The position numbers and the translations under genes are program-made. A stretch of DNA of 64,000 nucleotides, taken from the NCBI RefSeq assembly GCF_001665575.1, contig NZ_LZSU01000035.1, forward strand, positions 1-64,000, read 5' to 3'. The stretch's first letter is position 1. Each line of letters starts with the position of its first letter. The notes below the pieces were generated by a model. It saw nothing but the letters and a program-made list of their open reading frames with translations. It ran no database searches and was not told the DNA's origin. Shown here one piece after another: positions 31,146-40,467 of this stretch. This DNA comes from Mycobacterium sp. 852013-51886_SCH5428379 (GTDB taxonomy: Bacteria > Actinomycetota > Actinomycetes > Mycobacteriales > Mycobacteriaceae).

Positions 31146-32715
31146 CGTGCCGGCGCGGGTGCTGGCGGTGTGGTGCATGGACTGGCCCGCGGTCGCCGCC
31201 GCCGCGGCTGCCCGCCTGGAGCCGACCACGCCGGTCGCGGTCACGCTGGCCAACCGGGTCATCGCGTGTTCGGCCTCGGCGCGGGCGGCCGGGGTGCGGC
31301 GCGGTCTGCGGCGCAGAGAGGCCCAGGCCCGGTGTCCGCAACTGCACGTCGCCGCCGCCGATCCGGCGCGCGACGCCCGGCATTTCGAGAACATCATCGC
31401 CGCGGTGGACGATCTGGTGCCGCGCGCCGAGGTGCTGCGGCCCGGGCTACTGGTGCTGGCGGTCCGAGGCGCCGCCCGCTATTTCGGTTCCGAACAGGCG
31501 GCCGCGGAGCGGTTGGTCGACGCCGTCGCCGCCGCGGGGGCCGAATGTCAGGTCGGCATCGCCGATCAGCTGCCCACCGCGGTGTTCGCGGCTCGGGCGG
31601 GTCGCATCGTCGACCCCGGTGGCGACGCCGCGTTCCTGTCCACGCTGTCGATCCGCCAGCTCGCCACCGAACCCAGCCTCGCCGCCCCAGGGCGGGAGGA
31701 ACTGGCGGATCTGTTGTGGCGCATGGGTATCCGCACGATCGGCCAGTTCGCCACGCTGTCGCGCACCGATGTGGCCTCCCGCTTCGGTGTGGACGCGGTG
31801 ACCGCCCACCGGTTCGCCTGCGGCGAGGCGGCCCGCGGTCCGTCGGGCCGGGAGGCGGCGGCCGAACTCGACGCGGTGCTGACCTGCGACCCGCCGATCG
31901 ACCGGGTGGATGCAGCGGCGTTCGCCGGCCGCACCCTGGCCGGCGAGTTGCATCGCAGCCTCGAGGCGGCGGGGGTGGGCTGTACCCGGTTGGCCATCCA
32001 CGCCGTCACCGAGAACGGACAGGAACTGGAGCGGGTCTGGCGCTGCGCCGAACCGCTGACCGAGGACGCCACGGCCGACCGGGTGCGCTGGCAGCTCGAC
32101 GGCTGGCTGAACCGGCGTAACCCCCGCGATCGGCCCACCGCCCCGGTGACCGTGCTGCGGTTGCGGCCGGTGGAGGTGATTTCCGCTGAGGCGCTGCAGC
32201 TTCCGCTGTGGGGCGGGCTCGGCGAGGAGGACCGGCTGCGGGCTCGCCGGGCGCTGGTGCGGGTGCAGGGTCTGCTGGGTCCCGAGGCGGTGCAGGTGCC
32301 GGTGCTCAGCGGCGGGCGGGGACCGGCCGAGCGCATCACCTTCGCCGCGTTCGGCGACGAGCCGGTGCCCCAGGCCGATCCGGGGCAGCCGTGGCCGGGC
32401 CAGCTGCCCGAACCGGCTCCCGCGGTGCTGCTCGACGATCCGGTCGAGGTGCTCGACGACGCAGGCGATCCGGTTCGGGTGACCCCGCGTGGTCTGTTCT
32501 CCGGTGCGCCGGCCCGGCTGGACGGTGCCGGTTACCGGGGCCGGCTGTCGTGGTGGACGGGCCCGTGGCCGGTCGACGAGCGCTGGTGGGACCCGGACCG
32601 GGCGAAGGGCCGCACCGCGCGGGCGCAGGTGCTGGTCGACGGCGCCAAGGGGCAGGCGGCGCTCCTGCTCTGTTACCGGCAGCGGCACTGGTACGTCGAG
32701 GGGGTCTACGAATAG
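31138..32715 (+). CDS. imuB: Inactive Y-family polymerase-like protein ImuB
   Basis: The hub of the mutasome, bridging DnaE2 and the beta clamp. From GTG 31138, overlapping imuA', the product is 525 aa, as in M. tuberculosis. The Y-family palm is recognisable, but the catalytic SxDE motif is replaced by [11 protein letters not shown], so it cannot polymerise. The little-finger region follows, and the clamp-binding motif QLPLWGG lies near residue 355, then a C-terminal extension with [17 protein letters not shown] that binds partners. Length, motif loss and operon position make the assignment firm. Confidence 0.95.
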   Translation: MSSVPARVLAVWCMDWPAVAAAAAARLEPTTPVAVTLANRVIACSASARAAGVRRGLRRREAQARCPQLHVAAADPARDARHFENIIAAVDDLVPRAEVLRPGLLVLAVRGAARYFGSEQAAAERLVDAVAAAGAECQVGIADQLPTAVFAARAGRIVDPGGDAAFLSTLSIRQLATEPSLAAPGREELADLLWRMGIRTIGQFATLSRTDVASRFGVDAVTAHRFACGEAARGPSGREAAAELDAVLTCDPPIDRVDAAAFAGRTLAGELHRSLEAAGVGCTRLAIHAVTENGQELERVWRCAEPLTEDATADRVRWQLDGWLNRRNPRDRPTAPVTVLRLRPVEVISAEALQLPLWGGLGEEDRLRARRALVRVQGLLGPEAVQVPVLSGGRGPAERITFAAFGDEPVPQADPGQPWPGQLPEPAPAVLLDDPVEVLDDAGDPVRVTPRGLFSGAPARLDGAGYRGRLSWWTGPWPVDERWWDPDRAKGRTARAQVLVDGAKGQAALLLCYRQRHWYVEGVYE

Positions 32716-32726
32716 AGACTCATTTT

Positions 32727-32757
32727 GATTGCGCACAACTTAATTGCGCGCTACCTT
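32727..32757 (+). promoter_or_regulatory. ohrR promoter and candidate OhrR operator
   Basis: An AT-rich dyad-like stretch GCGCACAACTTAATTGCGCG (32731-32750) overlaps TACCTT (32752-32757), a -10 ending 6 nt before ATG 32764. OhrR operators elsewhere are AT-rich dyads of ACAATT type, so autoregulation is likely. Confidence 0.55.
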
Positions 32758-32763
32758 CGTGTC

Positions 32764-33231
32764 ATGGCCACGCTCCGCCTCGATCAGCATCTGTGCTTCG
32801 CGCTGTACTCGGCCACGCGTGCCATGACGGCGGCCTACCGGCCGGTGCTGACCGAACTCAACCTCACCTATCCGCAGTACCTCGTGCTGTTGGTGCTGTG
32901 GGAGGAGGGGCCGGTGACGGTCAGCAGGCTCGGCGAGCGATTGCATCTCGACTCGGGCACTCTCTCGCCGCTGCTGAAACGTTTGGAGGCCAACGGCTTT
33001 CTCGAGCGTCACCGCTCGCGTTCCGATGAGCGTCAGGTCGAGGTCGTGCTCACCGCGGCCGGCCGCGCACTCGAGGAGCGCGCGCAGTGCATCCCGGAAC
33101 AGCTCTTCGCCGCCACCGGGATGTCGGTGGCGGACGCCGAAGAGCTGCGCGACGCCGTCCGGCAGCTGAGCGACGTGCTCAGTGCAGAACACACACGGGC
33201 CTCACCACGCCCCCGGAAGGAATCGACATGA
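32764..33231 (+). CDS. ohrR: Organic hydroperoxide-sensing MarR-family repressor OhrR
   Basis: A 155-aa winged-helix repressor. The peroxide-sensing cysteine is Cys11 in LDQHLCFALYSATRAM, the hallmark of OhrR, with the partner tyrosines in AYRPVLTELNLTYPQYLVL. The DNA-binding helices are TVSRLGERLHLDSGTLSPLL and the wing RHRSRSDERQVEVVL. The start at 32764 is preferred over 32725 because it matches the family and follows a -10 by 6 nt. Its stop overlaps ohr as ATGA. Oxidation of the cysteine would release the operator and induce ohr. Confidence 0.93.
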   Translation: MATLRLDQHLCFALYSATRAMTAAYRPVLTELNLTYPQYLVLLVLWEEGPVTVSRLGERLHLDSGTLSPLLKRLEANGFLERHRSRSDERQVEVVLTAAGRALEERAQCIPEQLFAATGMSVADAEELRDAVRQLSDVLSAEHTRASPRPRKEST

Positions 33232-33650
33232 AGCCTCTCTACACCGCAGAAGCGCTCGCCACCGGCGAAGGGCGCGACGGCCACGGCCGCAGCTCCGACG
33301 GCCGCCTCGATTTCGATCTGGCGATCCCCAAGGAGATGGGCGGCAGCGGCGACGGCACCAACCCCGAGCAGTTGTTCGCCGTCGGCTACGCGGCGTGCTT
33401 CCACTCGGCGCTGCGCCTGGTCGCCCGTCAGGACAAGGCCGACGTCACCGACTCGACGGTCGGGGCGCGGGTGTCGATCGGCCAGCTCGACAACGGCGGC
33501 TTCGGCCTCGCCGTCGAACTCGAGGTCGCGCTGCCCAATGTCGACCAGGAGACCGCCCGCCGGCTCGCCGACAAAGCCCACCAGGTGTGCCCGTACTCCA
33601 ACGCCACCCGCGGCAACATCGACGTGACGGTGAACGTCACCGACGACTAG
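33228..33650 (+). CDS. ohr: Organic hydroperoxide resistance peroxidase Ohr
   Basis: A 140-aa thiol peroxidase of the OsmC/Ohr family that reduces lipid and other organic hydroperoxides using lipoyl thiols. The catalytic pair is Cys57 (GYAACFHSAL) and Cys121 (HQVCPYSNATRGN), and the N-terminal arginine lies in HGRSSDGRLDFDL. GGAAGGA precedes the ATG, which overlaps the ohrR stop. The operon order ohrR-ohr is the usual one. It protects against fatty-acid hydroperoxides formed during oxidative stress. Confidence 0.95.
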   Translation: MKPLYTAEALATGEGRDGHGRSSDGRLDFDLAIPKEMGGSGDGTNPEQLFAVGYAACFHSALRLVARQDKADVTDSTVGARVSIGQLDNGGFGLAVELEVALPNVDQETARRLADKAHQVCPYSNATRGNIDVTVNVTDD

Positions 33651-33671
33651 CGCTCACGGCCGGCACAGACG

Positions 33672-34727
33672 TCAGCCGACGCGCTGCGCGAACGGGCCGA
33701 CCCGGGCGATGAAGCGGTCGAAGAACACGTCCGCATCCACGCTCACGCCCACCAGCGCGTTCGGCGGGCGTCCCCACCGGCCGTTCCAGTCGGCGATCGT
33801 CATCCCGCGGGTCAGTGTGCCCATCAGTTCGACGTCGACCGTCGCCGGCCGGTACTCGACGAGGTCCGGGTCCAGTGCCACCGCCGCGGCCAGTGGATCG
33901 TGCAGATGCGCCAGATACCCCTCGCCCTGGTCGAAGTGGAACTCGAAGTAAAACCGCATCGCGTCTTCGAGCACCCGGATCAACGGGTTGGACGCCGTCG
34001 AGCGGGTGCCGCGCGGGTCGAGCACACTCATCCGCGTCGACGTCGACCCAGCGGCCTCTGCCAGCCGGGTGAGCAGCGCCGGCGTCATTGCTATGTGCTC
34101 GGTCAGGTTCAAGCCCAACACGATCGGCGGACGCACCGGTCCCGCATCCGGTCCGGTGACCCAGCCGGCGAACACCTCCGCCGCCGCCTCCGGATCCACG
34201 CTGATGTTCCACTCCGCGACCGCGGTGGTGTTGCCGCGGTAGTCGAACGCGCCGCCCATGATGACCAGTCGGCGCACCAGCGTCGGCAGCGCGGGTTCGA
34301 TGCGCAGGGCCAGTGCGAGATTCGTCAGCGGACCGACGGCGATGGCGACCAGTTCGCCCGGATGGGCGCGCGCCGCACGCACCCACGCCTGCGCCGCGTC
34401 ATACGCGGTGAGCTCCCGCCCGGGTGACGGCATCCGCGCGTACCCCAGTCCTTCGGGTCCGTGGGTGTCCTCGGCGGTACGCAACGGCGAGGCGACCGGA
34501 CCGTCGGCCCCCCGCGAGACCGGAACGTCGGTGACCCCGCACAGGTCCAGCAGCCCCAGGTTGTTCACACAGACCTGGTCGACGCCGACGTTGCCCGCGG
34601 TCGACGCGACGCCCACCAGCGCGGCCTCGGAACTGGCGAGCAGATAGACCAGCGCCATCGCATCGTCGACCCCGGTGTCCACGTCGGCGAAAACCGGTAT
34701 CCGCCGCGGGGATTGGTCATCCGACAT
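33672..34727 (-). CDS. iunH: Nucleoside hydrolase (IunH family)
   Basis: A 351-aa ribohydrolase releasing a base from nucleosides, homologous to Rv3393. The calcium-binding signature DVDTGVDDAMAL lies near residue 15. GVASTAGNVGVDQVCVNN, AVGPLTNLALALRIEP and VIMGGAFDYRGNTTAVAEWN follow, and HDPLAAAVALDP holds the catalytic histidine. MSDDQSPRRI at 34727 is the preferred start; the frame is open to 34760. It is longer than some family members. It may serve purine salvage, matching the guanine genes nearby. A MarR gene is 39 nt upstream on the same strand. Confidence 0.92.
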   Translation of the reverse strand: MSDDQSPRRIPVFADVDTGVDDAMALVYLLASSEAALVGVASTAGNVGVDQVCVNNLGLLDLCGVTDVPVSRGADGPVASPLRTAEDTHGPEGLGYARMPSPGRELTAYDAAQAWVRAARAHPGELVAIAVGPLTNLALALRIEPALPTLVRRLVIMGGAFDYRGNTTAVAEWNISVDPEAAAEVFAGWVTGPDAGPVRPPIVLGLNLTEHIAMTPALLTRLAEAAGSTSTRMSVLDPRGTRSTASNPLIRVLEDAMRFYFEFHFDQGEGYLAHLHDPLAAAVALDPDLVEYRPATVDVELMGTLTRGMTIADWNGRWGRPPNALVGVSVDADVFFDRFIARVGPFAQRVG

Positions 34728-34766
34728 TGCGCAGACGATACGCGGGCCCGAGCTGCCCAACAGCCA

Positions 34767-35186
34767 TCACCGGTGCGCCGGACGGCAGGCGTCCAGACCG
34801 GACAGCGTCTCGCGCTGACCGGCGGTCAGACCCGCCAATCCGAATTCGACTTTCGCCAGCGCCGCCGTGGCCGCATCGGCCAGGTCACGGCCGGCGTCGG
34901 TCAGGCTGACCAGCACGGCGCGGCGGTCGGTGGGGTGCGTGCTGCGCCGCACCAGATCTCGCGGCGCGAGCCGGTCGGTGGCGATGCTGACCGTCGTCGC
35001 GTGCACGGAGAGCTCACGGGCCAGGGCACTGAGCAGACCCGTACCCGCATCCCGCGACCGCAGGTGCTGCAGGATCTCGTAATCGATGACCCGCAACCCG
35101 AAGCCGTTCTTGAGTTCGGTGTCGAGCACGGCCGTCATGGATCGGTACAGCAGCAGGACCGAACGCATCGCGCGAGGGTCGGCCAT
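34767..35186 (-). CDS. MarR-family transcriptional regulator
   Basis: A 139-aa winged-helix protein: helix MRSVLLLYRSMTAVLDTELK, recognition region LARELSVHATTVSIATDRLA, wing RRSTHPTDRRAVLVSLTDAG and a C-terminal dimer helix. It has no cysteine placed as in OhrR. It diverges from the hydratase gene with a 76-nt gap that holds an imperfect dyad, so that gene and itself are its likely targets. The ligand is unknown. It could also be cotranscribed with iunH downstream. Confidence 0.87.
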   Translation of the reverse strand: MADPRAMRSVLLLYRSMTAVLDTELKNGFGLRVIDYEILQHLRSRDAGTGLLSALARELSVHATTVSIATDRLAPRDLVRRSTHPTDRRAVLVSLTDAGRDLADAATAALAKVEFGLAGLTAGQRETLSGLDACRPAHR

Positions 35187-35196
35187 GCGGTATTCG

Positions 35197-35219
35197 ATAG
35201 CCGCAATCGGGCGGACTAT
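35197..35219. promoter_or_regulatory. Imperfect dyad between MarR and hydratase genes
   Basis: ATAGCCGC (35197-35204), a 6-nt spacer and GCGGACTAT (35211-35219, with one unpaired base) form a dyad between the divergent starts, a plausible MarR operator. Confidence 0.4.
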
Positions 35220-35262
35220 TCACCGACGATAGGGTCCGATCCACGCCACGAAGGGAGTGTCC

Positions 35263-36132
35263 ATGCCGATCGATCCCAACGCCATTGGCCGGAAGTCCGA
35301 GCCGCAGCTCTACGAGTGGACCGATCGCGAGACCCTGCTCTACGCCCTCGGCGTCGGCGCCGGGACCGCCGACCTCGCGTTCACCACCGAGAACAGCCAT
35401 GACATCGACCAGCAGGTGCTGCCGACCTACGCCGTGATCGCCAGCCCGGCCTGGGGTGCGGTCGGGGCGGTCGGCTCGTTCAACTTCAGCCAGCTGCTGC
35501 ACGGGTCGCAGACGGTGCGGCTCTTCGCGCCGCTACCGCCCGCGGGCCGGCTCAGCGTCGTCTCCGAGGTCGCCGACATCCAGGACAAGGGGGAGGGCAA
35601 GAACGCCATCCTGGTGTTCAAGGGCACCGGCAGCGATCCCGACACCGGTGAGGTGCTCGCCGAGACCGTGTCGACCGCCGTCATCCGCGGTGAGGGTGGA
35701 TTCGGCGGTCGGCCCGGCTCGCGGCCGGCGGCCCCGGAGATCCCCGACCGTGAGCCCGACGCGCGCATCGCGCTGCCGACCCGCGAGGATCAGGCGTTGA
35801 TCTACCGACTGTCCGGAGACCGCAATCCGCTGCACAGCGATCCGTGGTTCGCCCGCGAGCTGGCCGGGTTCCCGCGGCCGATCCTGCACGGCCTGTGCAC
35901 GTACGGCGTCGCGGGCCGCGCGCTGGTCGCCGAACTCGGCGGCGGTGACGCCACCAAGATCACCGCCGTCGGCGCCCGCTTCACCTCCCCGGTGTTCCCG
36001 GGCGAAACCCTCACCACCTCCATCTGGCGCACCGGCGATGGCGCAGCGGTGTTCCGCACCGAGGCCGCGGCTTCCGACGGTTCGGATTCCCGGGTGGTGC
36101 TCGAAGACGGAACCGCCGAATACCTCACGTGA
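35263..36132 (+). CDS. htdY: MaoC-type 3-hydroxyacyl-thioester dehydratase (HtdY-like)
   Basis: A 289-aa double hot-dog hydratase very similar to M. tuberculosis Rv3389c. The first half is the degenerate hot-dog (ENSHDIDQQVLPTYAVIASP). The second carries the hydratase-2 motif with YRLSGDRNPLHSDPWFAREL and GFPRPILHGLCTYG, where Asp and His act on (R)-3-hydroxyacyl-CoA. It probably serves fatty-acid or sterol side-chain beta-oxidation. The start MPIDPNAIG at 35263 follows GAAGGGAG. It is divergently paired with a MarR regulator. Confidence 0.92.
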   Translation: MPIDPNAIGRKSEPQLYEWTDRETLLYALGVGAGTADLAFTTENSHDIDQQVLPTYAVIASPAWGAVGAVGSFNFSQLLHGSQTVRLFAPLPPAGRLSVVSEVADIQDKGEGKNAILVFKGTGSDPDTGEVLAETVSTAVIRGEGGFGGRPGSRPAAPEIPDREPDARIALPTREDQALIYRLSGDRNPLHSDPWFARELAGFPRPILHGLCTYGVAGRALVAELGGGDATKITAVGARFTSPVFPGETLTTSIWRTGDGAAVFRTEAAASDGSDSRVVLEDGTAEYLT

Positions 36133-36209
36133 TCTCGGACGCGTGATTTCTCGGAGGAGTTTCCGGGAAAGGCGTGGTGCACCGTGCCGGAGGTTGACAG
36201 GATTCGAGC

Positions 36210-37097
36210 ATGAGATTGGTCGTCGGCTACCTCGCCACCCCGGGCGGCGCTGACGCGCTCGCGCTGGGCGTCCGGTTGGCGCGCACGCTGGGCGCCGCGC
36301 TCGACGTGTGCATCGTCCTGCCCCCGGAACGGATGCTGCGCACGGTGGTGCAGACCGAGGGCTACGACGAGTTGCTCGCCGAACAGGCCCAGGGGTGGCT
36401 CACCGAAGCGCTGGCGGACATCCCGGACGATGTCACCGCCCAGGGCCACGTCACGTTCGACGACTCCTTCGCCGACGGCCTCATCCGCCAGGCGGTGGAT
36501 CTCGAGGCGACGGCCATCGTCGTCGGCGGCTCGGGAGGCGGTCTGGTCGGCAGCTTCTCCTTGGGCAGCGTCGTCAACTCGCTGCTGCACTCGGCGCCGG
36601 TGCCGGTCGCCGTCGCGCCGCGCGGTCTCCGCGAATCACCCGTCCGCCGGGTACGTGAGGTGACCTGCGCGATCGGTAGGCGTGAGGGCGCGGATCTGCT
36701 GCTCGAGTCCGCGGTCCGGTTCAGCCGGGCCGCGGGCACCCCGCTGCGGCTGGTGTCGCTGGTGGCGCTCGACCCGACGTTCGGCACCCTGCGCGGTGAC
36801 GTCGACGCGGTGCGCGAACAGGCGCTCGACCACGCCAACCGCACGGTCGAGGCCGCGAAACGAGATCTGCCGGAGGACTTCACGGTCACCTCCGCAGTGG
36901 TCTTCGGGCAGACCGTCGAAGCGGCGGTCGGCGATCTCGTGTGGCATGACGGCGATCTGATCATGGTGGGGTCCAGCCGGCTGAGCGCACCGCGACGGCT
37001 GTTCCTCGGCTCCACGGCGGCGAAGATGCTGCGGGTCCTCGACGTGCCGATGGTCGTGGTCCCACGCGCCCAGGCCGGGGGAGACGCCCAGTCCTGA
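36210..37097 (+). CDS. Universal stress protein, two UspA domains
   Basis: A 295-aa protein with tandem UspA folds. The first ends with VGGSGGGLVGSFSLGSVVNS then LLHSAPVPVAVAPRG, the second with VGSSRLSAPRRLFLGSTAAK then MLRVLDVPMVVVPRAQ. Both glycine-rich turns of the G-x2-G-x9-G-S/T type suggest ATP binding. Mycobacterial paralogues respond to hypoxia, nitric oxide or other stresses, but no DosR-type box is evident here. It ends 6 nt before the dnaE2 SOS box, so it is probably a separate transcript. Confidence 0.92.
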   Translation: MRLVVGYLATPGGADALALGVRLARTLGAALDVCIVLPPERMLRTVVQTEGYDELLAEQAQGWLTEALADIPDDVTAQGHVTFDDSFADGLIRQAVDLEATAIVVGGSGGGLVGSFSLGSVVNSLLHSAPVPVAVAPRGLRESPVRRVREVTCAIGRREGADLLLESAVRFSRAAGTPLRLVSLVALDPTFGTLRGDVDAVREQALDHANRTVEAAKRDLPEDFTVTSAVVFGQTVEAAVGDLVWHDGDLIMVGSSRLSAPRRLFLGSTAAKMLRVLDVPMVVVPRAQAGGDAQS

Positions 37098-37103
37098 CTC
37101 CTG

Positions 37104-37125
37104 TCGAACATTTGTTCGATACACT
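37104..37125 (+). promoter_or_regulatory. dnaE2 promoter with perfect SOS box
   Basis: TCGAAC-ATTT-GTTCGA (37104-37119) is an exact mycobacterial LexA box directly abutting TACACT (37120-37125), a -10 ending 6 nt before GTG 37132. LexA would block the promoter; the mRNA would be leaderless. Confidence 0.92.
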
Positions 37126-37131
37126 CGTGGG

Positions 37132-40100
37132 GTGGCGTGGAACGACGGGCCGCCGAACTGGCCGGAGATGCAGCGGGTGCTCTCCAGCAAGCCGCGCCGC
37201 GCCGGTACGTCCTTGGCCGAACCCGCGGGCGACGGCGGTGACAGCCCGGCCTGGTCACGCAAACGCGGGGTCTACCAGCCGCCCGAGCTCCCGCATGCCG
37301 ATTCCGGATCGTCGACCGTCCCGTACGCCGAACTGCACACCCATTCGGCGTACAGCTTCCTCGACGGTGCGGGCACTCCGGAGGAGCTCGTCGAGGAGGC
37401 GGCCCGGCTCGGCCTTCGGGCCATCGCGCTGACCGACCACGACGGGCTCTACGGCGTCGTCCGGTTCGCCGAGGCGGCCAGGGAACTCGACATGCGTACG
37501 GTGTTCGGCGCGGAACTGTCGCTGGGCAACGTGGCCCGCACCGAGCTGCCGGATCCGCCCGGACCGCACCTGCTGGTGCTCGCCCGCGGACCGGAGGGGT
37601 ACCGCAGGTTGTCCCGTCAGATCGCCGACGCCCACCTGGCCGGCGGTGAGAAGGGTAAACCGCGATACGACTACGACGCGCTCACCGAGGCCGCGGGCGG
37701 TCACTGGCAGATCCTCACCGGGTGCCGCAAAGGCCATGTCCAGCAGGCGCTTTCCCAGGGTGGGCCGGAGGCGGCGGAACGCGCGCTGGCCGACCTGGTG
37801 GACCGGTTCGGCCGCGAGCGGGTCACCGTCGAACTGACCCACCACGGTCACCCCCTCGACCACGAACGCAATGCCGCCCTGGCCGCGCTGGCTCCGCGCT
37901 TCGGGCTGACCGTGGTGGCCACCACGGCGGCGCATTTCGCCGAACCGTCGCGCGGCCGGCTGGCGATGGCGATGGGAGCTATCCGGGCCCGCCACTCGAT
38001 CGACGAGGCCGCCGGATATCTGGCCCCGCTCGGCGGCTCGCACCTGCGGTCGGGGCAGGAGATGGTCCGGCTGTTCGCCCACTGCCCCGAGGTGGTGACC
38101 GCCGCGGCGGAACTCGGTGAGCAGTGCGCGTTCGGCCTGGCGTTGATCGCCCCGAAGCTGCCGCCGTACCCAGATGTGCCGCCCGGTGAAACCGAGGACA
38201 GCTGGCTGCGCCATCTGGTGATGGCCGGCGCGCGGGACCGCTACGGCCCTCCGGAACGCGCGCCGCAGGCATACACCCAGATCGAGCACGAGTTGCGGGT
38301 CATCGAGAAGCTCTGCTTTCCCGGCTACTTCCTCGTCGTCCACGACATCACGCGGTTCTGCAAGGAGAACAACATCCTGTCCCAGGGCCGGGGGTCGGCG
38401 GCAAACTCCGCGGTCTGCTACGCCCTCGGCGTCACCAACGTCGACCCGATCGCCAACGAGTTGCTGTTCGAACGGTTCCTGTCCCCGGCCCGTGACGGTC
38501 CGCCCGACATCGACATCGACATCGAGTCGGATCTGCGGGAGGAGGCGATCCAGTACGTCTACCGGCGCTACGGCCGTGACTACGCCGCGCAGGTGGCCAA
38601 CGTGATCACCTATCGAGGCCGCAGCGCGATCCGCGACATGGCCCGCGCGCTCGGTTTCTCCCAGGGACAGCAGGACGCCTGGAGCAAACAGCTCAGCAAG
38701 TGGAACGGGCTGGCCGATTCTCCCGACGTCGAGGGCATCCCCGAGCCGGTGGTCGATCTGGCGCTGCAGATCTCGAATCTGCCGCGGCACATGGGCATCC
38801 ACTCGGGCGGCATGGTGATCTGCGACCGTCCGATCGCCGACGTGTGCCCGGTGGAGTGGGCGCGGATGGAGAACCGCAGCGTTCTGCAGTGGGACAAAGA
38901 CGACTGTGCGGCAATCGGTTTGGTGAAGTTCGACATGCTGGGTCTGGGCATGCTCTCGGCGCTGCACTACTGCATCGACCTGGTGGCCGAACACAAGGGT
39001 CTCGAGGTCGACCTGTCGAAGCTCGACCTGTCCGAACCGGGCGTCTACGAGATGCTGCAGAAGGCCGATTCGGTCGGGGTGTTCCAGGTGGAGTCCCGCG
39101 CGCAGATGGCCACCCTGCCGCGGCTCAAACCGCGGGTGTTCTACGACCTGGTGGTCGAGGTCGCGCTGATCCGGCCCGGCCCGATCCAGGGCGGCTCGGT
39201 GCATCCGTACATCAAGCGCCGCAATGGCGAAGAGCCCGTCACCTACGACCACCCGTCGATGGAACCGGCGCTGCGCAAGACGCTGGGGGTGCCGCTGTTC
39301 CAGGAGCAGCTCATGCAGTTGGCCGTCGACTGTGCGGGGTTCACCGCCGCCGAGGCCGACCAGTTGCGCCGGGCGATGGGTTCCAAGCGGTCGACGGACA
39401 AGATGCGCCGGCTGCGCGGCCGGTTCTACGAGGGTATGCGGGTGCGGCACGGCATCACCGGCGACGTCGCCGACCGGATCTACGAGAAGCTCGAAGCCTT
39501 CGCCAATTTCGGCTTCCCGGAGAGTCATTCGCTGAGCTTCGCCTCGCTGGTGTTCTATTCGTCGTGGTTCAAGCTGCACCATCCGGCCGCGTTCTGCGCC
39601 GCCCTGCTCCGGGCGCAGCCGATGGGTTTCTATTCGCCGCAGTCCCTGGTCGCCGATGCCCGCCGCCACGGTGTCCTCGTGCACGAACCGGACGTCAATG
39701 CCAGCCTGGCGTACGCGACGCTGGAGAACGCCGGGACCGAGGTTCGGCTGGGTCTGGGCGCGGTCCGCCACATCGGCGACGACCTCGCCGAGCGGATCGT
39801 CGACGAGCGAAGAGTCAACGGCCCCTTCCGGAATCTGCTGGATCTCACCGGTCGGGTGCAGCTGTCGGTGCCGCAGATCGAGGCGCTGGCCACGGCGGGG
39901 GCGCTGGGCTGCTTCGACATCACCCGCCGTGAGGGACTGTGGGCGGCGGGTGCGGCCGCCGCCGAACGGCCGGACCGGTTGCCCGGGGTCGGATCGGCGG
40001 GGCAGGTCCCGTCGCTGCCGGGGATGAGCAAGCTCGAACTGGCCGCCGCCGACGTATGGGCCACCGGGGTCTCCCCGGACAGCTATCCCACCCAGTTCCT

Positions 40101-40437
40101 GCGCCGGGATCTCGACGCCATGGGCGTCGTCCCCGCCGCCCGGTTGCTCGAGGTGCCGGACGGCACCCGGGTGCTGGTGGCCGGGGCGGTGACCCACCGG
40201 CAGCGCCCGGCGACCGCACAGGGGGTGACGTTCATCAACATCGAGGACGAGACGGGCATGGTGAACGTGCTGTGCGCCCCCCAGTTGTGGGCCCGGCACC
40301 GCAGGCTGGCCCAGAGCGCGTCGGCGATGGTGATCCGCGGCATCGTGCAGAACGCCACTGGTGCGGTCACGGTGGTGGCCGACCGCCTCGACCGGCTCGA
40401 CATGCGAGTGGGGTCGAAGTCGCGGGACTTCCGGTAG
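37132..40437 (+). CDS. dnaE2: Error-prone DNA polymerase DnaE2
   Basis: A 1101-aa C-family polymerase for SOS mutagenesis with ImuA' and ImuB. A PHP domain begins near residue 65 (ELHTHSAYSFLDGAGTPEEL, with TDHDGLYG). The palm has PPDIDIDIESD with Asp459 and Asp461, and the third catalytic Asp601 lies in KFDMLGLGM. The finger helices, a helix-hairpin-helix region (FRNLLDLTGRVQLSVPQIEA) and an OB domain (VLVAGAVTHRQRPATAQGVT) follow. The N-terminal ~60 residues before PHP are non-conserved. It lacks the tau- and clamp-binding tail of DnaE1, consistent with recruitment through ImuB. Confidence 0.96.
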   Translation: MAWNDGPPNWPEMQRVLSSKPRRAGTSLAEPAGDGGDSPAWSRKRGVYQPPELPHADSGSSTVPYAELHTHSAYSFLDGAGTPEELVEEAARLGLRAIALTDHDGLYGVVRFAEAARELDMRTVFGAELSLGNVARTELPDPPGPHLLVLARGPEGYRRLSRQIADAHLAGGEKGKPRYDYDALTEAAGGHWQILTGCRKGHVQQALSQGGPEAAERALADLVDRFGRERVTVELTHHGHPLDHERNAALAALAPRFGLTVVATTAAHFAEPSRGRLAMAMGAIRARHSIDEAAGYLAPLGGSHLRSGQEMVRLFAHCPEVVTAAAELGEQCAFGLALIAPKLPPYPDVPPGETEDSWLRHLVMAGARDRYGPPERAPQAYTQIEHELRVIEKLCFPGYFLVVHDITRFCKENNILSQGRGSAANSAVCYALGVTNVDPIANELLFERFLSPARDGPPDIDIDIESDLREEAIQYVYRRYGRDYAAQVANVITYRGRSAIRDMARALGFSQGQQDAWSKQLSKWNGLADSPDVEGIPEPVVDLALQISNLPRHMGIHSGGMVICDRPIADVCPVEWARMENRSVLQWDKDDCAAIGLVKFDMLGLGMLSALHYCIDLVAEHKGLEVDLSKLDLSEPGVYEMLQKADSVGVFQVESRAQMATLPRLKPRVFYDLVVEVALIRPGPIQGGSVHPYIKRRNGEEPVTYDHPSMEPALRKTLGVPLFQEQLMQLAVDCAGFTAAEADQLRRAMGSKRSTDKMRRLRGRFYEGMRVRHGITGDVADRIYEKLEAFANFGFPESHSLSFASLVFYSSWFKLHHPAAFCAALLRAQPMGFYSPQSLVADARRHGVLVHEPDVNASLAYATLENAGTEVRLGLGAVRHIGDDLAERIVDERRVNGPFRNLLDLTGRVQLSVPQIEALATAGALGCFDITRREGLWAAGAAAAERPDRLPGVGSAGQVPSLPGMSKLELAAADVWATGVSPDSYPTQFLRRDLDAMGVVPAARLLEVPDGTRVLVAGAVTHRQRPATAQGVTFINIEDETGMVNVLCAPQLWARHRRLAQSASAMVIRGIVQNATGAVTVVADRLDRLDMRVGSKSRDFR

Positions 40438-40453
40438 CTAGTCGCCACCTCGG

Positions 40454-40467
40454 TAGCCTCGTCGACA
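40454..40467 (+). promoter_or_regulatory. Putative leaderless promoter of the nitroreductase
   Basis: TAGCCT (40454-40459) ends 7 nt before ATG 40467. Confidence 0.45.

Noticed and set aside
37255..40299. 1014-codon complement frame over dnaE2
   Set aside because: Shadow of the polymerase gene in high-GC DNA; no recognisable domains.
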